Source: Apricaphanius iberus (lineage: Eukaryota > Chordata > Actinopteri > Cyprinodontiformes > Aphaniidae). From it: a stretch of DNA of 64,000 nucleotides. The notes beneath the pieces were generated by a model. It saw only the letters and a list, made by a program, of their open reading frames with translations. It was not told where the DNA came from and ran no database searches. The stretch lies in the NCBI GenBank assembly GCA_028564705.1, contig JAPXFQ010001346.1:40076-104075 (forward strand), in the 5' to 3' direction. Positions 33,911 to 44,616 of the stretch are shown piece by piece. Every line of letters begins with the position of its first letter. Position 1 is the stretch's first letter. Position numbers and translations under genes: made by a program.

Positions 33911-33989
33911 GTAATGCAGGGAAGTAAGTGTTGCTGAAGCTCATACTAATTCATTCTTCAAAGAGTTGTTGTAGATCATGGCTGTAGGG

Positions 33990-34198
33990 CAGGGGTCCCC
34001 AACTCCAGGCCACTACCAGTTTTAGATATGTCTCTGCTCCAACACAGCTAATTCAAATAGTCTAACTTCCTCCTCAGCATGGCAAAGTTCTGCAGAGGCC
34101 TGCAAACTAACCATCATTTAATTCTGGTGTGTTGAACCAGGGAAATAACTAAAACCTGCAGGATATTGGCCCTTGAGGCCTGGAGTTAGGGACCCTTT
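33990..34198. mobile_element. hAT MITE with perfect 8-bp TSD
   Basis: CTGTAGGG flanks both sides (33982-33989 and 34199-34206). The element starts CAGGGGTCCCCAACTCCAGG and ends CCTGGAGTTAGGGACCCTTT, long imperfect inverted ends of the CAGGGGTC type. At 209 bp it has no coding capacity. Confidence 0.88.
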
Positions 34199-34408
34199 CT
34201 GTAGGGAGAATTTCCTATGGCGTTCTGTGTTGCAGCAAAACTGCAGAAGCCTCCGACTGAAGACACTGTTGCTATAGGATGGTCTCATGAAGAAGATGCT
34301 CAGGGTTGTCCATAATTTTTTTAATGTTATGAAGAATCCTTCTTTGCATCATTGTCTCCAGTTATTCCCAGGAAAGAAACAGCCTTCTGTGGCAAGGTAC
34401 ACAACACG

Positions 34409-34485
34409 GGCCCAGCCGGGATTTGATCCCATGACACTCGGGTGAGAGTCATTCGCGCTAACCAGTCAGCCAAAGGGATATCCCT
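34409..34485 (-). repeat. tRNA-like SINE head
   Basis: On the minus strand TTGGCTGACTGGTTAGCGCG resembles a pol III A box and ATGGGATCAAATCCCGGC a B box, at tRNA-like spacing. It does not fold as a normal tRNA in my reading, so I call it a SINE head or tRNA relic. Confidence 0.5.
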
Positions 34486-34806
34486 TTTGCCAAGCAGCCA
34501 GGGCACATTATCAAACGGAGCCATAATGACAGAACCTACACACTGTCACACTTCTTCATCAGGTTGTTGTGGGGGATATGGTATGTTGGATTCAAAAAAT
34601 CGATCTCCCTCAAATATTCCATGCTGCAGGTTTAAATCATTCCATTGCAATTCTAGCTTTAGTGTTGTTGTCAAACAGGAAGAAGAATGCCTTCTCCAGT
34701 AGGTGCTGCCGAGAGCTTGGGGGCAAAATTTTACATACAATCTACATTGTTCAAGCAGTTTTGGTCCATTTGTCTAAAATGAACCAGGTGGACATGTTTA
34801 AATAAT

Positions 34807-36097
34807 ATGCCGTTTTTACACAACAAATTGACAGAATGCACATTGGGTGAGCTGGATTTATTTTCAGCCCCTATGACCCAGCTTTCCGTTGAAGACAAGA
34901 TCTATACAGAACTACAGCCTGTCGCGGCAATCACCGAGGGGGGACCAATTGAATTCTTTATCCCAGGAGACGGCGAAAAGTATTTAGACTTATCCGACAC
35001 GTTGCTGCACCTGAGGGTGAAAATTACAAACGCTGATGGGTTAAATATGGCTCAAGACGGCGCAGTCGGTTTGAGAAAACTAGTAGTCAGTGTTATGTGA
35101 CCTCGGGCGACCGTCTGATCTCACAATCCAGCGCTACCCACCCCTACCGTTCCATTATTGAAACGTTGTTAAACTATTCAGAACAATCTCTTCAGACCCA
35201 ATTCGGGGCGGGTTTATTCTATAAAGACACGGCAGGTGCTCTCAACTCTATAATAATTGATAACGGACCAAACCGCGGGCTGAATAAAAGAGCCCAATTT
35301 ACAAGAGAGTCGAGGGAAGTACACCTGCTTGGAACTTTACACACAGACATTTTTTTCAGCGAGCGACTTCTTTTGAATGCTCTGGATCTCAAAGTAAAAT
35401 TGACGAGAGCCAGCGACGCATTTTGCTTGACTGGGGCGGAGGATTCGACCTTCAAACGTAAAATTTTAGGAGCGGCTCTTTTTAATAAAAAAGTTTCAGT
35501 GTCTCCGGCGGTTCAACTGGGACATGAGACCGCTTTACTAAAGGCAAATGCTTTGTACCCACTTTCAAGGGTGAATATAAAAAAGCATTCAATTCCAGAA
35601 AATTACTCAGGGAAATTTGTTTTTAGGAACATTACCAAAGTACGTTGTTATAGGCTTGGTTAATCACCACGCATTTACAGGTACTTGTGCACTCAACCCA
35701 TTCAGTTTTCATCATTACGACGTGGAATACCTGGCTCTGTGTAAGGACGGTAGATAGATAAAAACCGTACCAGCCAAGGTTAAATCAAGGCATTTCTGTG
35801 AGAGAGTTTTACAGCTTGTTCACTTCCACTGGGAGACATTTGAAAGACCTGCCTCTGAGCATAACCAGAGAGGAATTTAACTCTGGACACTCTTTATTCG
35901 TCTTCAAGCTGAATGCATGCAAAGATTCTGAGGCTTTATCACCCGTTCACACAGGGAACATCAGATTGGAGCTCCGTCTTAGACAGGCTCTACCACACAC
36001 AGTAATCCTGCTTGTGCCTGTTACGATTCTGTTTTGGAAATTGACTCAAAAAGAAGGGTCTAGGTGGATTATTATTAACGACCAGGTGAAAAAATGA
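34807..36097 (+). pseudogene. Polinton major capsid protein, frameshifted
   Basis: Three frames in succession (34807-35100, 35097-35663, 35798-36097) give pieces of one protein resembling the Polinton capsid family often annotated as F54H12.2-like. Recognisable stretches are EGGPIEFFIPGDGEKYLDLS near the start, RESREVHLLGTLHTDIFF in the middle and GRHLKDLPLSITREEFNSG near the end. At least three frame changes and a stop near 35663 disable it. The intact protein would form the capsid shell. The start at 34807 agrees with the usual position of the first conserved block. Confidence 0.85.
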
Positions 36098-37168
36098 ACA
36101 ACCACGAAATTGAATCATTACTCCATAACCTGCTCGGGGGTGTGTTCTGTGGTGTCTGGGTATCAGACCAACTGCCGCTGCTCTCTCCCTCGTTCCAGCG
36201 CCCAGCATATTTCATTGTGAACTCGAATCCCTCTTAAATGCCCGGAGAACACTGGCTGGCATCTACGTTGGACTAGGGATATTGTGCTAGCTTTTTTGAC
36301 TCTTATGGTGCATTCACACCGCAGGCTTTATCAGCATCAGGCAAAGCTCACAAAGCATCTAGTTTGACGCTTCTATGTTGAAGCTTGCCAAGCCTGCAAA
36401 GTCTGCCACTTCTGAGCAAAAAAAGAGTGAATGGGCGGGGCTTCTTTTGTTGACAGACATTCTGAACTATGGCAGATAGTATTGAGAGTGTGGCTTGGCT
36501 TTATTTGCTAAATAAAGCAAGACAACGTCGGCTTCGGCAACATCAGCGCCGTTTGTGGATACACCCTATTCTACGGATGCGTTCTGAGTTTGGGGAGTTT
36601 AACCATTTGCTCCAGGAGCTACATATGGATGAGGTTCGCTTTCAGCAGTTCTTCCGTCTGTCCCGCGCCTAATTTTACGACCTCCTGGGCCGCATCGGAG
36701 CTCAAATCTCCTACCAGGACACCAACTACAGGTTCTCTATTCCTCCCAAAGAGCGCCTGTCCATATGTCTTCGGTAAGTGTTATTTATGATTTTTTAAAT
36801 CTGTGTTATTTGGACTTAAAATGTAGGTTTTTCCTGCTCCCACTACATTCAAAATACGTGTAGTTCATTACAACCGGAGTGTACTGGATTTTTTAAAACA
36901 GAGATCGTCCAAAATATTGTACCCTGATCATCGATTTCAAGAAATCCAATCGATTGTCTGCGGCCAACACTGCATTTTCTATCTGTCTCATAGGGCCACT
37001 GGCCTCTCAATGCATGACGTAATTTCCAAATATTCTGAAGATGTTTACAAGAATGATTCGATGGTTTCAGAGTTTGTTAGTAGATACCTGACCTGTGCTA
37101 GAAAATCAAATCGTTTTACACAAAACAGGTGTTCTCTACAGATGTTCCTAGACTGTTACATGTTTTAA
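36094..37168 (+). pseudogene. Polinton adenain-like cysteine protease, split by Harbinger DNA
   Basis: The N-terminal part starts at an ATG at 36094, overlapping the capsid stop, and shows GEHWL with the catalytic His near 36250, then stops, then FFDSY near 36300. The rest resumes at about 36841 with TTFKIRVVHYN and carries IVCGQHCIFYLSHR, where the Cys of CGQHC is in the position of the adenovirus protease nucleophile. In-frame stops occur near 36235 and 36274. About 530 bp of Harbinger DNA separate the two parts. The family processes capsid proteins. Confidence 0.8.
36307..36836 (+). mobile_element. PIF/Harbinger fragment with transposase first exon
   Basis: It begins about GGTGCATTCACACCG after CTCTTA and includes a reading frame from 36469 with RRLWIHPILRMRSEFGEFNH and DEVRFQQFFRLSRA, a stop at about 36670, then FYDLLGRIGAQISY up to a CTTCG/GTAAGT donor at about 36773. 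This is the first exon of a HARBI1-like transposase. The other exons and right terminal repeat are missing. Confidence 0.78.
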
Positions 37169-37389
37169 TTTTCATGCATGTTTTTTAATAAATACAATGT
37201 AGGATTAGTTTGTAATAATAAATAAACTATTATTAGTTGAAAGAAAACAGAGTACATGTTCTGAGTTATTTCACACAAAGTCTGCAGAAAGTCAGATGAG
37301 CAGTGTGCTAAGATTTCCCTCCGTTTGTTGGGACTGGAGTTATATAAAGCCTTCAGTAACGGTGCGTTTCTTTTTAAACGCGCTGACAT
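37165..37389 (-). pseudogene. small Polinton-associated protein
   Basis: A minus-strand frame begins MSARLKRNAPLLKALYNSSP and continues with RREILAHC and LQTLCEITQNM. The N-terminal half matches my memory of a short, Lys/Arg- and Leu-rich protein encoded beside the protease and ATPase in fish Mavericks, function unknown. The C-terminal end (VYLLLQTNPTLYLL) diverges, probably after a frameshift. Confidence 0.55.
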
Positions 37390-37401
37390 GATGACTTGGT
37401 T

Positions 37402-38046
37402 TTAGGGAGGTAGACAGTCAACAACTCTCCAGGAAGCACCCCCGTTCTCAGTCTGAACTGTTCTGGGCATGTAGGAGTGAAGTCGACGATTAAATAGCCG
37501 TGTGGACTCTTTGTAGCATCCTCGAAACACTCCGTGAAATATCTGGGTTGAGTAGGAAAAATCTATGTAGCTAAAACACTGATCTGTCTCTTTGGTTTTT
37601 AAATAAGACCATATAGTTACTGTTGAAGCTAATTGTTCTTGCATGTTTCCCCTGATGGAATACATTTTGTGACAAAAACATTACACTCATGTTTTTGTGA
37701 TGTTTATATTGGGTAAATATTTTAACCAAATCAGGATGCTCAGATGCCTGGAACAACACATCGTCCAAAATAACTAGGTGCGTCTGATGGTCCGGGAATA
37801 GGTCTTCATCCTCGAATGAATCATGCAGTCCTTTTACAAATTTCACAGCTTTATTGATCTTTTGCAACTCACGATACATGGGTTGAAAAGAGGTATATAT
37901 CCGAACAACGTTCTGAGGTACATAATAGCATGTGCACAATTTTCCAATACATTTTTCACAAACATGGATTTGCCACATCCACTAGGGCCTGCGATCAGGC
38001 ATGCAAAAGGTGCTTTAAATCTAGGGTCAAAAGCCACTTCATCCAT
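37402..38046 (-). pseudogene. Polinton packaging ATPase (FtsK/A32-like), frameshifted
   Basis: The N-terminal frame has FACLIAGPSGCGKSMFVKN, a Walker A motif. After a frameshift near 37900, the second frame has THLVILDDVLFQASEHPDL (Walker B) and MSVMFLSQNVFHQGKH (sensor-like). A third frame continues into 37402-37570. The family drives DNA into capsids. The start at 38046 is immediately after the polymerase end, in the same orientation. Confidence 0.85.
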
Positions 38047-38049
38047 TTT

Positions 38050-41000
38050 TTAATATCCAAATGGCAACGTTTTACCGTCTGAAAAAATACGTCTTTTGTC
38101 ATAAACGACCTTAAACGTTTTGTAAAATGACGCGTTTGTTAAATGAAAGCCGCTTTTATCGCGTCTGATGGTTTTTTTTGCGTGTGTGTAGTTTTTTTCT
38201 CTCATTCTGTAAATAACCCTCCACCAGATCTTTGACAGAATCAAAATTTACAGCCTTTGAAGTCTGAATACTCTGAGAAATGCCCTTCACTTTTAACCCT
38301 CTGGGTGCCAAAGTCGCAATATTGCGAAACGCAACATTGCTGACTTTAACGAGCCACAGCTGGAGATAGGGCCACTAATTTTATTACTACTTTACACCAG
38401 GAGATGGGGAACATGTGTACCTTTAATCTTGGACACCTTTTTCGGTGTGTTACCATGGAAACTTTTGGAGTAAATAGGCCTGTAAGTCAGCGCCGCGAGC
38501 GGGGGACGCGAGGTACAGCCGCTGTGGTCACAGTATAGAGAAAGCGACTTTTACAAAGATAAAACTAATGAGGCCAAGACGTCCGAGTTCCCCGCCGGGA
38601 AGTATTGGCTTATTCAGATTCAGAAGAGAAATATTTACCTCTGATCTGTTCAGTTGTCCCGGGAGAAAGTGAAAATAAAATGTCCCGCAGCAACAGCCAG
38701 TCCCGTTTCGGCATGACACTCCAAAAGCAGGAACATTCCAGCTCTGCATCACGTTCTCCCATTGAGAGAAAGGTATGTGTTCGGGTAGCAAGGTGGTCAT
38801 CACAATGCTAATTGTGACTGAGGTAGGAGGGATGTAAAAATCATCGGAAATAATAGCAGATGCGATCGAAAACACAAGAGAAAAAAGACCGCTTAAAAGC
38901 GAGTAAACAGCAGTAAAGTTCTCTGTTCCGCTGAAAGTGAGGATGATGATGATTTTGGCGAGGTTTGCTTGACAGATGAGGAAGAGTAGAATCGCCAGTC
39001 AATCAGACAATTTGATGAGCTTGTTTGGTTTTTTTTTGGACAGATCTGTAAAATTCTGTGAGCAATATTTTCTTTCTGTTGATTTTATATAGTGAATAGA
39101 GTAACGGAGCCACATAAGAAAGGACATAAACACATATATCCACCTGTTCTTGAAAAAAGGCCAAAAAAATGAAACATATAGATGTAGAAAATACATATAT
39201 AGAAAAATCTAAATAAAAAAATAAAATTATTGATGAAAAAAAAGTTTACAATGTAAAAAGGCAAAAAATTGTAAAAGTCATGCAATCCAATAGTGCCAAC
39301 GCCTGATGACGTCATAATATGCAAATTAGATGTGTAATTTTGCTCCTATCAAAAACTTTGGATCATACTGAAGATTTTTCTAATTTACAGTGTACCTTTA
39401 TCTATAACCATATTAAAGCTACAACATTTTGAACTAGTGATGTCAAAATGGAATATTTTATAGAAAAAAACCCCGGCGCCTAGAGGGTTAAAACAGTTTT
39501 CTTACTGTGTTTCAGCTGGTAATGATACCTTTTAGGACCCGCAGCTACAAACTCTTGGATCGTATCGTTAGGGGGTAATTCATTAGTAAGGTCCCCCAAA
39601 TAATTGCCTGTTTTTAATGGTTCTTCATCTTTCCTTGTTATGTACACGATGGAATCTGTGTCCATGTACAGGACTCGTTCTTGTAGTTTTGACAGACAAC
39701 CGTACAGTTCTAGATGGGCGTATGCGGTTGTGAACGCTGCTATAAAGACATTGCTGGTACGGTTCAAAGGGATGTTGTATTTTTTATCCAACTTCCACTG
39801 TAGCAGAACGGGGCCTGTATCGAAAAAGTGGACGTATGAGATGTTATACAAACCGGAATACATAAACTGAAAAAACTCTTCTGATTGATTTTTGATGGGT
39901 CTAAACAGATCCCCTGATTTGTCTCAAAATCTTTTATGTATTTCTCTCGACTTTCTTGATCTGTGATGCTGCCTGGGTAACCTTACGCCTCCTGTTTTCT
40001 TTTTAAAAACGTGTGTATGTAGTCTGGGAATATTTTGTCGCTTTTTCGTTGAAAATGCCACACCTCTATAATCCGGTCTACCGTATAACCATGTTTAAAG
40101 GCCTCATTGAATTCTACAGTGACCCATGTACCCTCTATCGCTCTGTCTGCCTAATTGTTGTTACTGGATTCTGTCTGATTATTTATCGACGCACAGGTGC
40201 GACACAGAGTGAATACCAATTTTCCATTTATTTTTTAAGGCAACACTGGGAAAAACAGACCACTAGGGGGCCACACAACGGCTTCAATGAGACCAAAATA
40301 CTCTGTAGGTGCAGAAAAATTCTCTGTGATTATGACAGGATGGTCGAGCGGGAATGTTTTTGTGTCGTTGACGTACGGATATAGCGATGTAAAATCCTGA
40401 TACATCACCTGTTCATCAGAAGCTGCGGTGTATCTTAAGCGCACAGCATTGGTGCGACCACCAAAAAGAGCCTCACGTGGTTGTAGTGGTTCAGGCATTT
40501 GGTAACCGGACAAAAGTTGGATGACGGATGGATAATTTTTACACGTTATCCCATGTGTGCTCCAAGATGGTGACAACTTTAACGTTGTTTTGGTTTTCCA
40601 ACGTCTGCAATCTTCCCATTTTTTCAGCATAGATTTCCCCATTTAGTTTTTTAAAGAACGGGTGTTCTGCATGAGGATAACAATGTTCAACACAACCGTG
40701 GAAAAAACATCCCAAGAATTCATAACAATATTTAACACCCTGTATTTCGGCATAACCATCCACATAAAATCGGCAAATTTTACGCTAACCTTCATTCGAT
40801 GTGTGTATAATTGTAATGTTTTCTTTTTTTGCCATGTATTCCAACCATTGAGTGGCGGGAGAAGAAAACCGTTTACATTGTTCATTGTAATTCGATGGTG
40901 ATGGGATGCCCAGCATTTCGGGTTTTAGATCATTGGCTCTGAAGACCTGCATACATGCTGAGGAAATGGTTATTTGATTGAAAGGATCCACATTGGCGTC

Positions 41001-42431
41001 ATCAAAGAATTCCTCCTGAAACGTTTTGGATGCCTCGTGCAGAATATGGACATCGGTAAGACAGTAGAATATGGCCTGTTCTCTAAAGTAAAACACATTA
41101 TGTGACATCTTACAAGCATTAAATATTTCTTGACCAGCCGGTGACATTTCATCAACGCCTTAATAGGAGGGTGGTGGGAAGGGGCCTTTGTAATACAGAT
41201 TCTCCTCTGAGGAGAATTTGTGGGGGGAAAGCCCTTTTGCAACGTGCTGGAAACCCAGGGCCGAAGGCATTTTGGCTAATTTTCATGGTTAGAAACGATA
41301 AACTATCGATTAATTTTAATTCATAGTCCTGTTCTGTGAAACGCATAATCTTGCATGAGAATCCGGGGGCTCAAACCCAATTCTGTCATGGTTTCTAACA
41401 TCAGATAGGAATCAAACGCCCGGGCATTATGAGCAACGAATATTAACCGGCGAAAAGCTGGTCTCCTAATGTGAAATAGAAAATCACGTATGCAAGATCA
41501 ACCGTAAAAAGAATGTTCAGTACCGTCATCTGTTTTCATACAAACCAGATAGGGGATGTGTTTATTTTCAACGGATAAAAACGTTTCCACGTCAAAAAAA
41601 CTGAATTTTTTGTTATGTTCAGTGTCTACAGGGACGGGTTGGATGTAGCATAAAAGCGCTCCCTCATCGTCCATCTTTTCACCACAGACATGACATCCAC
41701 GTTTGGGGCATTTATGCTTTTTCCCTGACTGCTTGTATCTGCCCCCACAGTCTAAACATTTTTTATTTAACTGACAAAGGCTACCGCCTTCAACGGCTAC
41801 TTTGTGCTTTTCATAACAGGTGTTTTTAAAACACAAATGGTTGACAGTCTGCACAACGCATGAATCGCTTTTCTAACCGCTTACAGTTCGTGCTTCCGGT
41901 CGGACAATAACAGTCACAGAAATGGCGCTCAGGCATATGATACGGCAGAAAACAGTGTTGACCGACGTAGTCTGACCCCAAGAAAGCTTTTAGATTCTTA
42001 ACCCCATAATAATGGTTTTGGTGTAGAAAAAGAAATACAGGTTTTGTTCTGTCAGAAAAGTTTGTTTCAAACTTCTTTGATGTTCTAGTTGACCCTTTTC
42101 TATGAAAAACCAAAATTTTTCTATCAACAATTTCTTTAAATTTGCGAACGTCTGAAAAAGTCACTTGTGTATGTTCTGTAAGCCCTGCACTGATCTGTAA
42201 CCATTCACCTTCCTGCCGTGCCTCTCTGTCTGTGCAACCAGGGTTTAACCCATGAGCTAAACAGATTGCAAAACACAGTTCATCTCTATTATTTTGTAAA
42301 ATGTATAGATGTCTTTTCTTATTAGAAATTAATTTATCATCGAGCAAAGATTGGATTTTGCGTTTGCCAACCCCACCTCCGTGAGGATTGTGTATTATTT
42401 GAATGACGAATTCTAAAAGGAGATATATCAT
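38050..42431 (-). pseudogene. polB: Polinton family-B DNA polymerase, multiply broken
   Basis: Reading from 42431 leftwards: an N-terminal region with LYILQNNRDELCFAICLAHG and cysteine-rich FCDCYCPTGSTNC; a zinc-ribbon-like CLDCGGRYKQ...CPKRGCHVCGE; exonuclease motif FFDVET; a motif YCLTDVHILHEA; polymerase motif A as DFTSLYPYVN; and motif C as YMDTDSIVY at about 39660. The C-terminus lies beyond a 1.19-kb piggyBac-like insertion at 38297-39487 and ends VYDKRRIF...TLPFGY. Frame changes occur near 41850, 41150, 40770, 40640 and 39870. The family replicates the element by protein priming. Confidence 0.9.
38297..39487 (+). mobile_element. piggyBac-like non-autonomous element at TTAA
   Basis: TTAA flanks both sides (38293-38296 and 39488-39491). 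The element begins CCCTCTGGGTGCC and ends GGCGCCTAGAGGG, near-perfect inverted repeats. Inside, a + strand piece contains DDDFGEVCLTDEEE-like acidic sequence at about 38945-38990, as in piggyBac transposase N-termini, but the DDD catalytic domain is absent. It interrupts polB near its C-terminal end. Confidence 0.88.
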
Positions 42432-42439
42432 GCTTTTAA

Positions 42440-43527
42440 ATCCTTCCTTTTCACATGTAAATCATTAACTTGTGGTCTATGTAAAGTACAACCACAGTGG
42501 TTTGGTCTGAATTCCATGTTATTGTAGCCCCACAGACCCTCCTTATACCGTTCTGAGGAGCATCTTTAGAGCAACTCATTTTGGTACCGTCCCTTTAAAT
42601 GTAAGCGAAACATTTCATGCCCCGCCCCCTCCAGGTTACAGAGCGTTCCGCTCCACCCCGTTCGGACATTTTTGTAGTCTGATAGCAGCGATTCGATTAC
42701 TACCGGCAGATAAACTTTTTATTGCGAAGCGATCGTCGCTAAATTCCTGTACATCATGTGTACCCCACGACAAAAACCGGCAAAAAAAGCCCAATCATTT
42801 TATTCAAAGCATGCAGTACAGTTATATCCTCAGCTAAAAGCTAGCACACATCGCTAACAGAAGCAGAACGTACAATGCTACAACTATCAAAACAATCGCC
42901 CGTACGACATATCAACACACAACATTCATGTCTAAAATAAAGTTTACTGTCATTTTAGTGTTATTTGAAGCTTACCGCTTTGCTTTGTCCGTCGTTTCCG
43001 TGGAGAGAAGGAACTGACCCCTCAATCAGACAAAGTCTTTTTGGCAAATCCCTCCTGATACAGACCGAGGTTGCTGAAGCACTCGTCCTCGAAGTGTTTC
43101 GCGCAAACGAGGAGAACTTTCGGTATATTTCCACTAAAGATAAAATTTAACCAGGCACTTCACAGAGGCTCTGATGCTGGGGGTTGGTGTAGGGATTTGT
43201 GTTGGTTAAAACACCCAATAACTGAACATTTTGACTTGCTTTCTTGTAACTTCGACATGACTGACCTTGGACTACAAAATCGCTGTGGGGGAGAAAAAAT
43301 GGCGGCTTCACGAAATTGGTTACCCGGAAGTCCATTACCTTATTTGGCAGTTCAACAACAAATGCTGTGACGTAATAGACAAGAAAACATAACAGCGAAT
43401 AGAGAAAACTAAACAGACTGAAAAATATGACAAAAAAAACAATGTAAAGATATAAACACAGCACCAGAAGAGAATAAATGTAAGTTGTCTGCACTCCTAA
43501 ACACACAAAATACACATTTACATGCAT
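42440..43527 (-). mobile_element. THAP-domain element fragment inserted in the Polinton
   Basis: On the minus strand, from an ATG near 43256, the frame gives KCSVIGCFNQH and, after one stop, LLVCAKHFEDECFSN. The C-x4-C ... C-x2-H-F spacing is that of a THAP zinc finger, as found in P-element-like and other transposases. The exon seems to end at a donor AAAGCG/GTAAGC near 42972. The sequence on both sides (for example near-palindromic GC-rich flanks at 42640-42800) is not Polinton-like. The exact ends were not found, nor any transposase core. Confidence 0.5.
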
Positions 43528-44110
43528 CTAAGGGATAAAAAAGTGGATTTTCCATGATATGTCTCCTTAAACTGTCATGACCGCAGATCCCCACGTTGGA
43601 CTGCACAACACCTTCCAGAAATGAGCTAAATTTTTCTAAAATATCTTGTGTGTCGACTACAAAAGTTTTATGTTGGTGTTGATCGACACTGGCAAATAAT
43701 TCAATTTGTACCACATAATTTCTGCTCACCATGCTGTTGACTCTATCTGATAAATCACCCAATTCATTCATTATATTTCTATAAAATAACGCAAGATCTG
43801 GTTGTTGAAGGGTGGGTAGTCTGACCATTCTTCTTATTTTGATGTTATTAAAACCAGGACGTTCTGTCATTTGCTCGTTATTATGCCTGGTTGCGGCAGC
43901 GCCACCGCCTGTCTGAGGCGGGGTCTGTGGGTGTTCTGTAATAGGATCATCAAATACCACCACACACAACCATTCTGGGTTGGTGAGGAGTGTGAGGGAG
44001 AAGGAGGGGTGGGCGGTTGACCGTTTATTTCAGGGTTTCCAGCAGTCTGAATCAGTCTAGTGAAACTCGTTAAAGCATCCTCGGTTACTTTTTCGCTCCG
44101 TGGTGATAAA
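43528..44110 (-). pseudogene. conserved Polinton-associated accessory protein, 3'-truncated
   Basis: The frame reads through a Pro/Ser-rich linker (about 44000), then VVFDDPITEHPQTPPQTGGG and a folded-looking domain: FNNIKIRRMVRLPTLQQPDL, ALFYRNIMNELGDLSDRVNS and VVQIELFASVDQHQH. I recall a protein of this layout in fish Mavericks; its role is unknown. The expected last strand after VVQSNVGI is replaced by an unrelated tail, where the THAP element begins. The upstream boundary is not set, since the coiled-coil region at 44130-44520 may be part of the same gene. Confidence 0.6.
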
Positions 44111-44129
44111 TCTGGTAAAGTTTGTATTT

Positions 44130-44520
44130 CTGTACAATTTAATTAGTATAACTCATCGTTTGAAACGGGGGCATGCGATTGAGAACAGGATGTTATTTCC
44201 GTATTTTGAAGAAAAGGTATTTCACACACGGCCTCATGTAAGCCGTGTAAGCCTTGGGGGTAGGTGAGTGTAATGCAACATTTATTTCATCTAAATGGTT
44301 GTTAGAAACGGTGGTGTGGGATTCAGAACAGGGTGGAGTGTTTGAAGAAATTGGAGAAATTACAGGTGTTATTACTCTATTTTGAACGGTAGATATTTCA
44401 CATATGGCCTCATGTAAGCCACGAAACTCTTGGTGGCAAGCCTCAACTTCACTGAGCGTGCGTAATGCATCGTTTATTTCATCTAGATGGTCATTTTCTA
44501 AAGGATTAGAAACAGTTTAA
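44130..44520 (-). pseudogene. duplicated helical segment upstream of the accessory protein
   Basis: Two related units lie in tandem, about 44380-44500 and 44180-44300 on +. On the minus strand the first reads DHLDEINDALRTLSEVEACH then GLHEAICEIST; the second has NHLDEINVAL and a degenerate remainder. The heptad-like pattern suggests a coiled coil. The second unit is frameshifted. They probably belong to the same gene as 43528-44110. Confidence 0.5.
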
Positions 44521-44616
44521 TTTTGTGGTGAGACCAACATCACGCTTAATTTTCTTTATTGTTTAAGGTGGTTTTTGACATAGGGCGTCTTTTTTTTTTT
44601 ACAATTAACAATTTAA

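Larger units (their letters stand above)
33850..34330. repeat. teleost repeat with LINE-tail-like start
   Basis: The first 60 bp contain AAGAATACTTTATTGTTCCC, a frequent fish repeat end. The rest (CTGCAGAAGCCTCCGACTGAAG, CAGGGTTGTCCATAATTTT) is also familiar from a common teleost repeat of uncertain class. It is interrupted by the hAT MITE at 33990-34198. Confidence 0.5.

Noticed and set aside
34409..34485. Functional tRNA gene on -
   Set aside because: Box-like motifs are present but I cannot fold a standard cloverleaf, and the 3' side runs on as repeat-like DNA.
43147..43527. 126-codon hydrophobic frame on - as a membrane protein
   Set aside because: The hydrophobic part is translated AT-rich DNA and the rest is the THAP region in a wrong frame.
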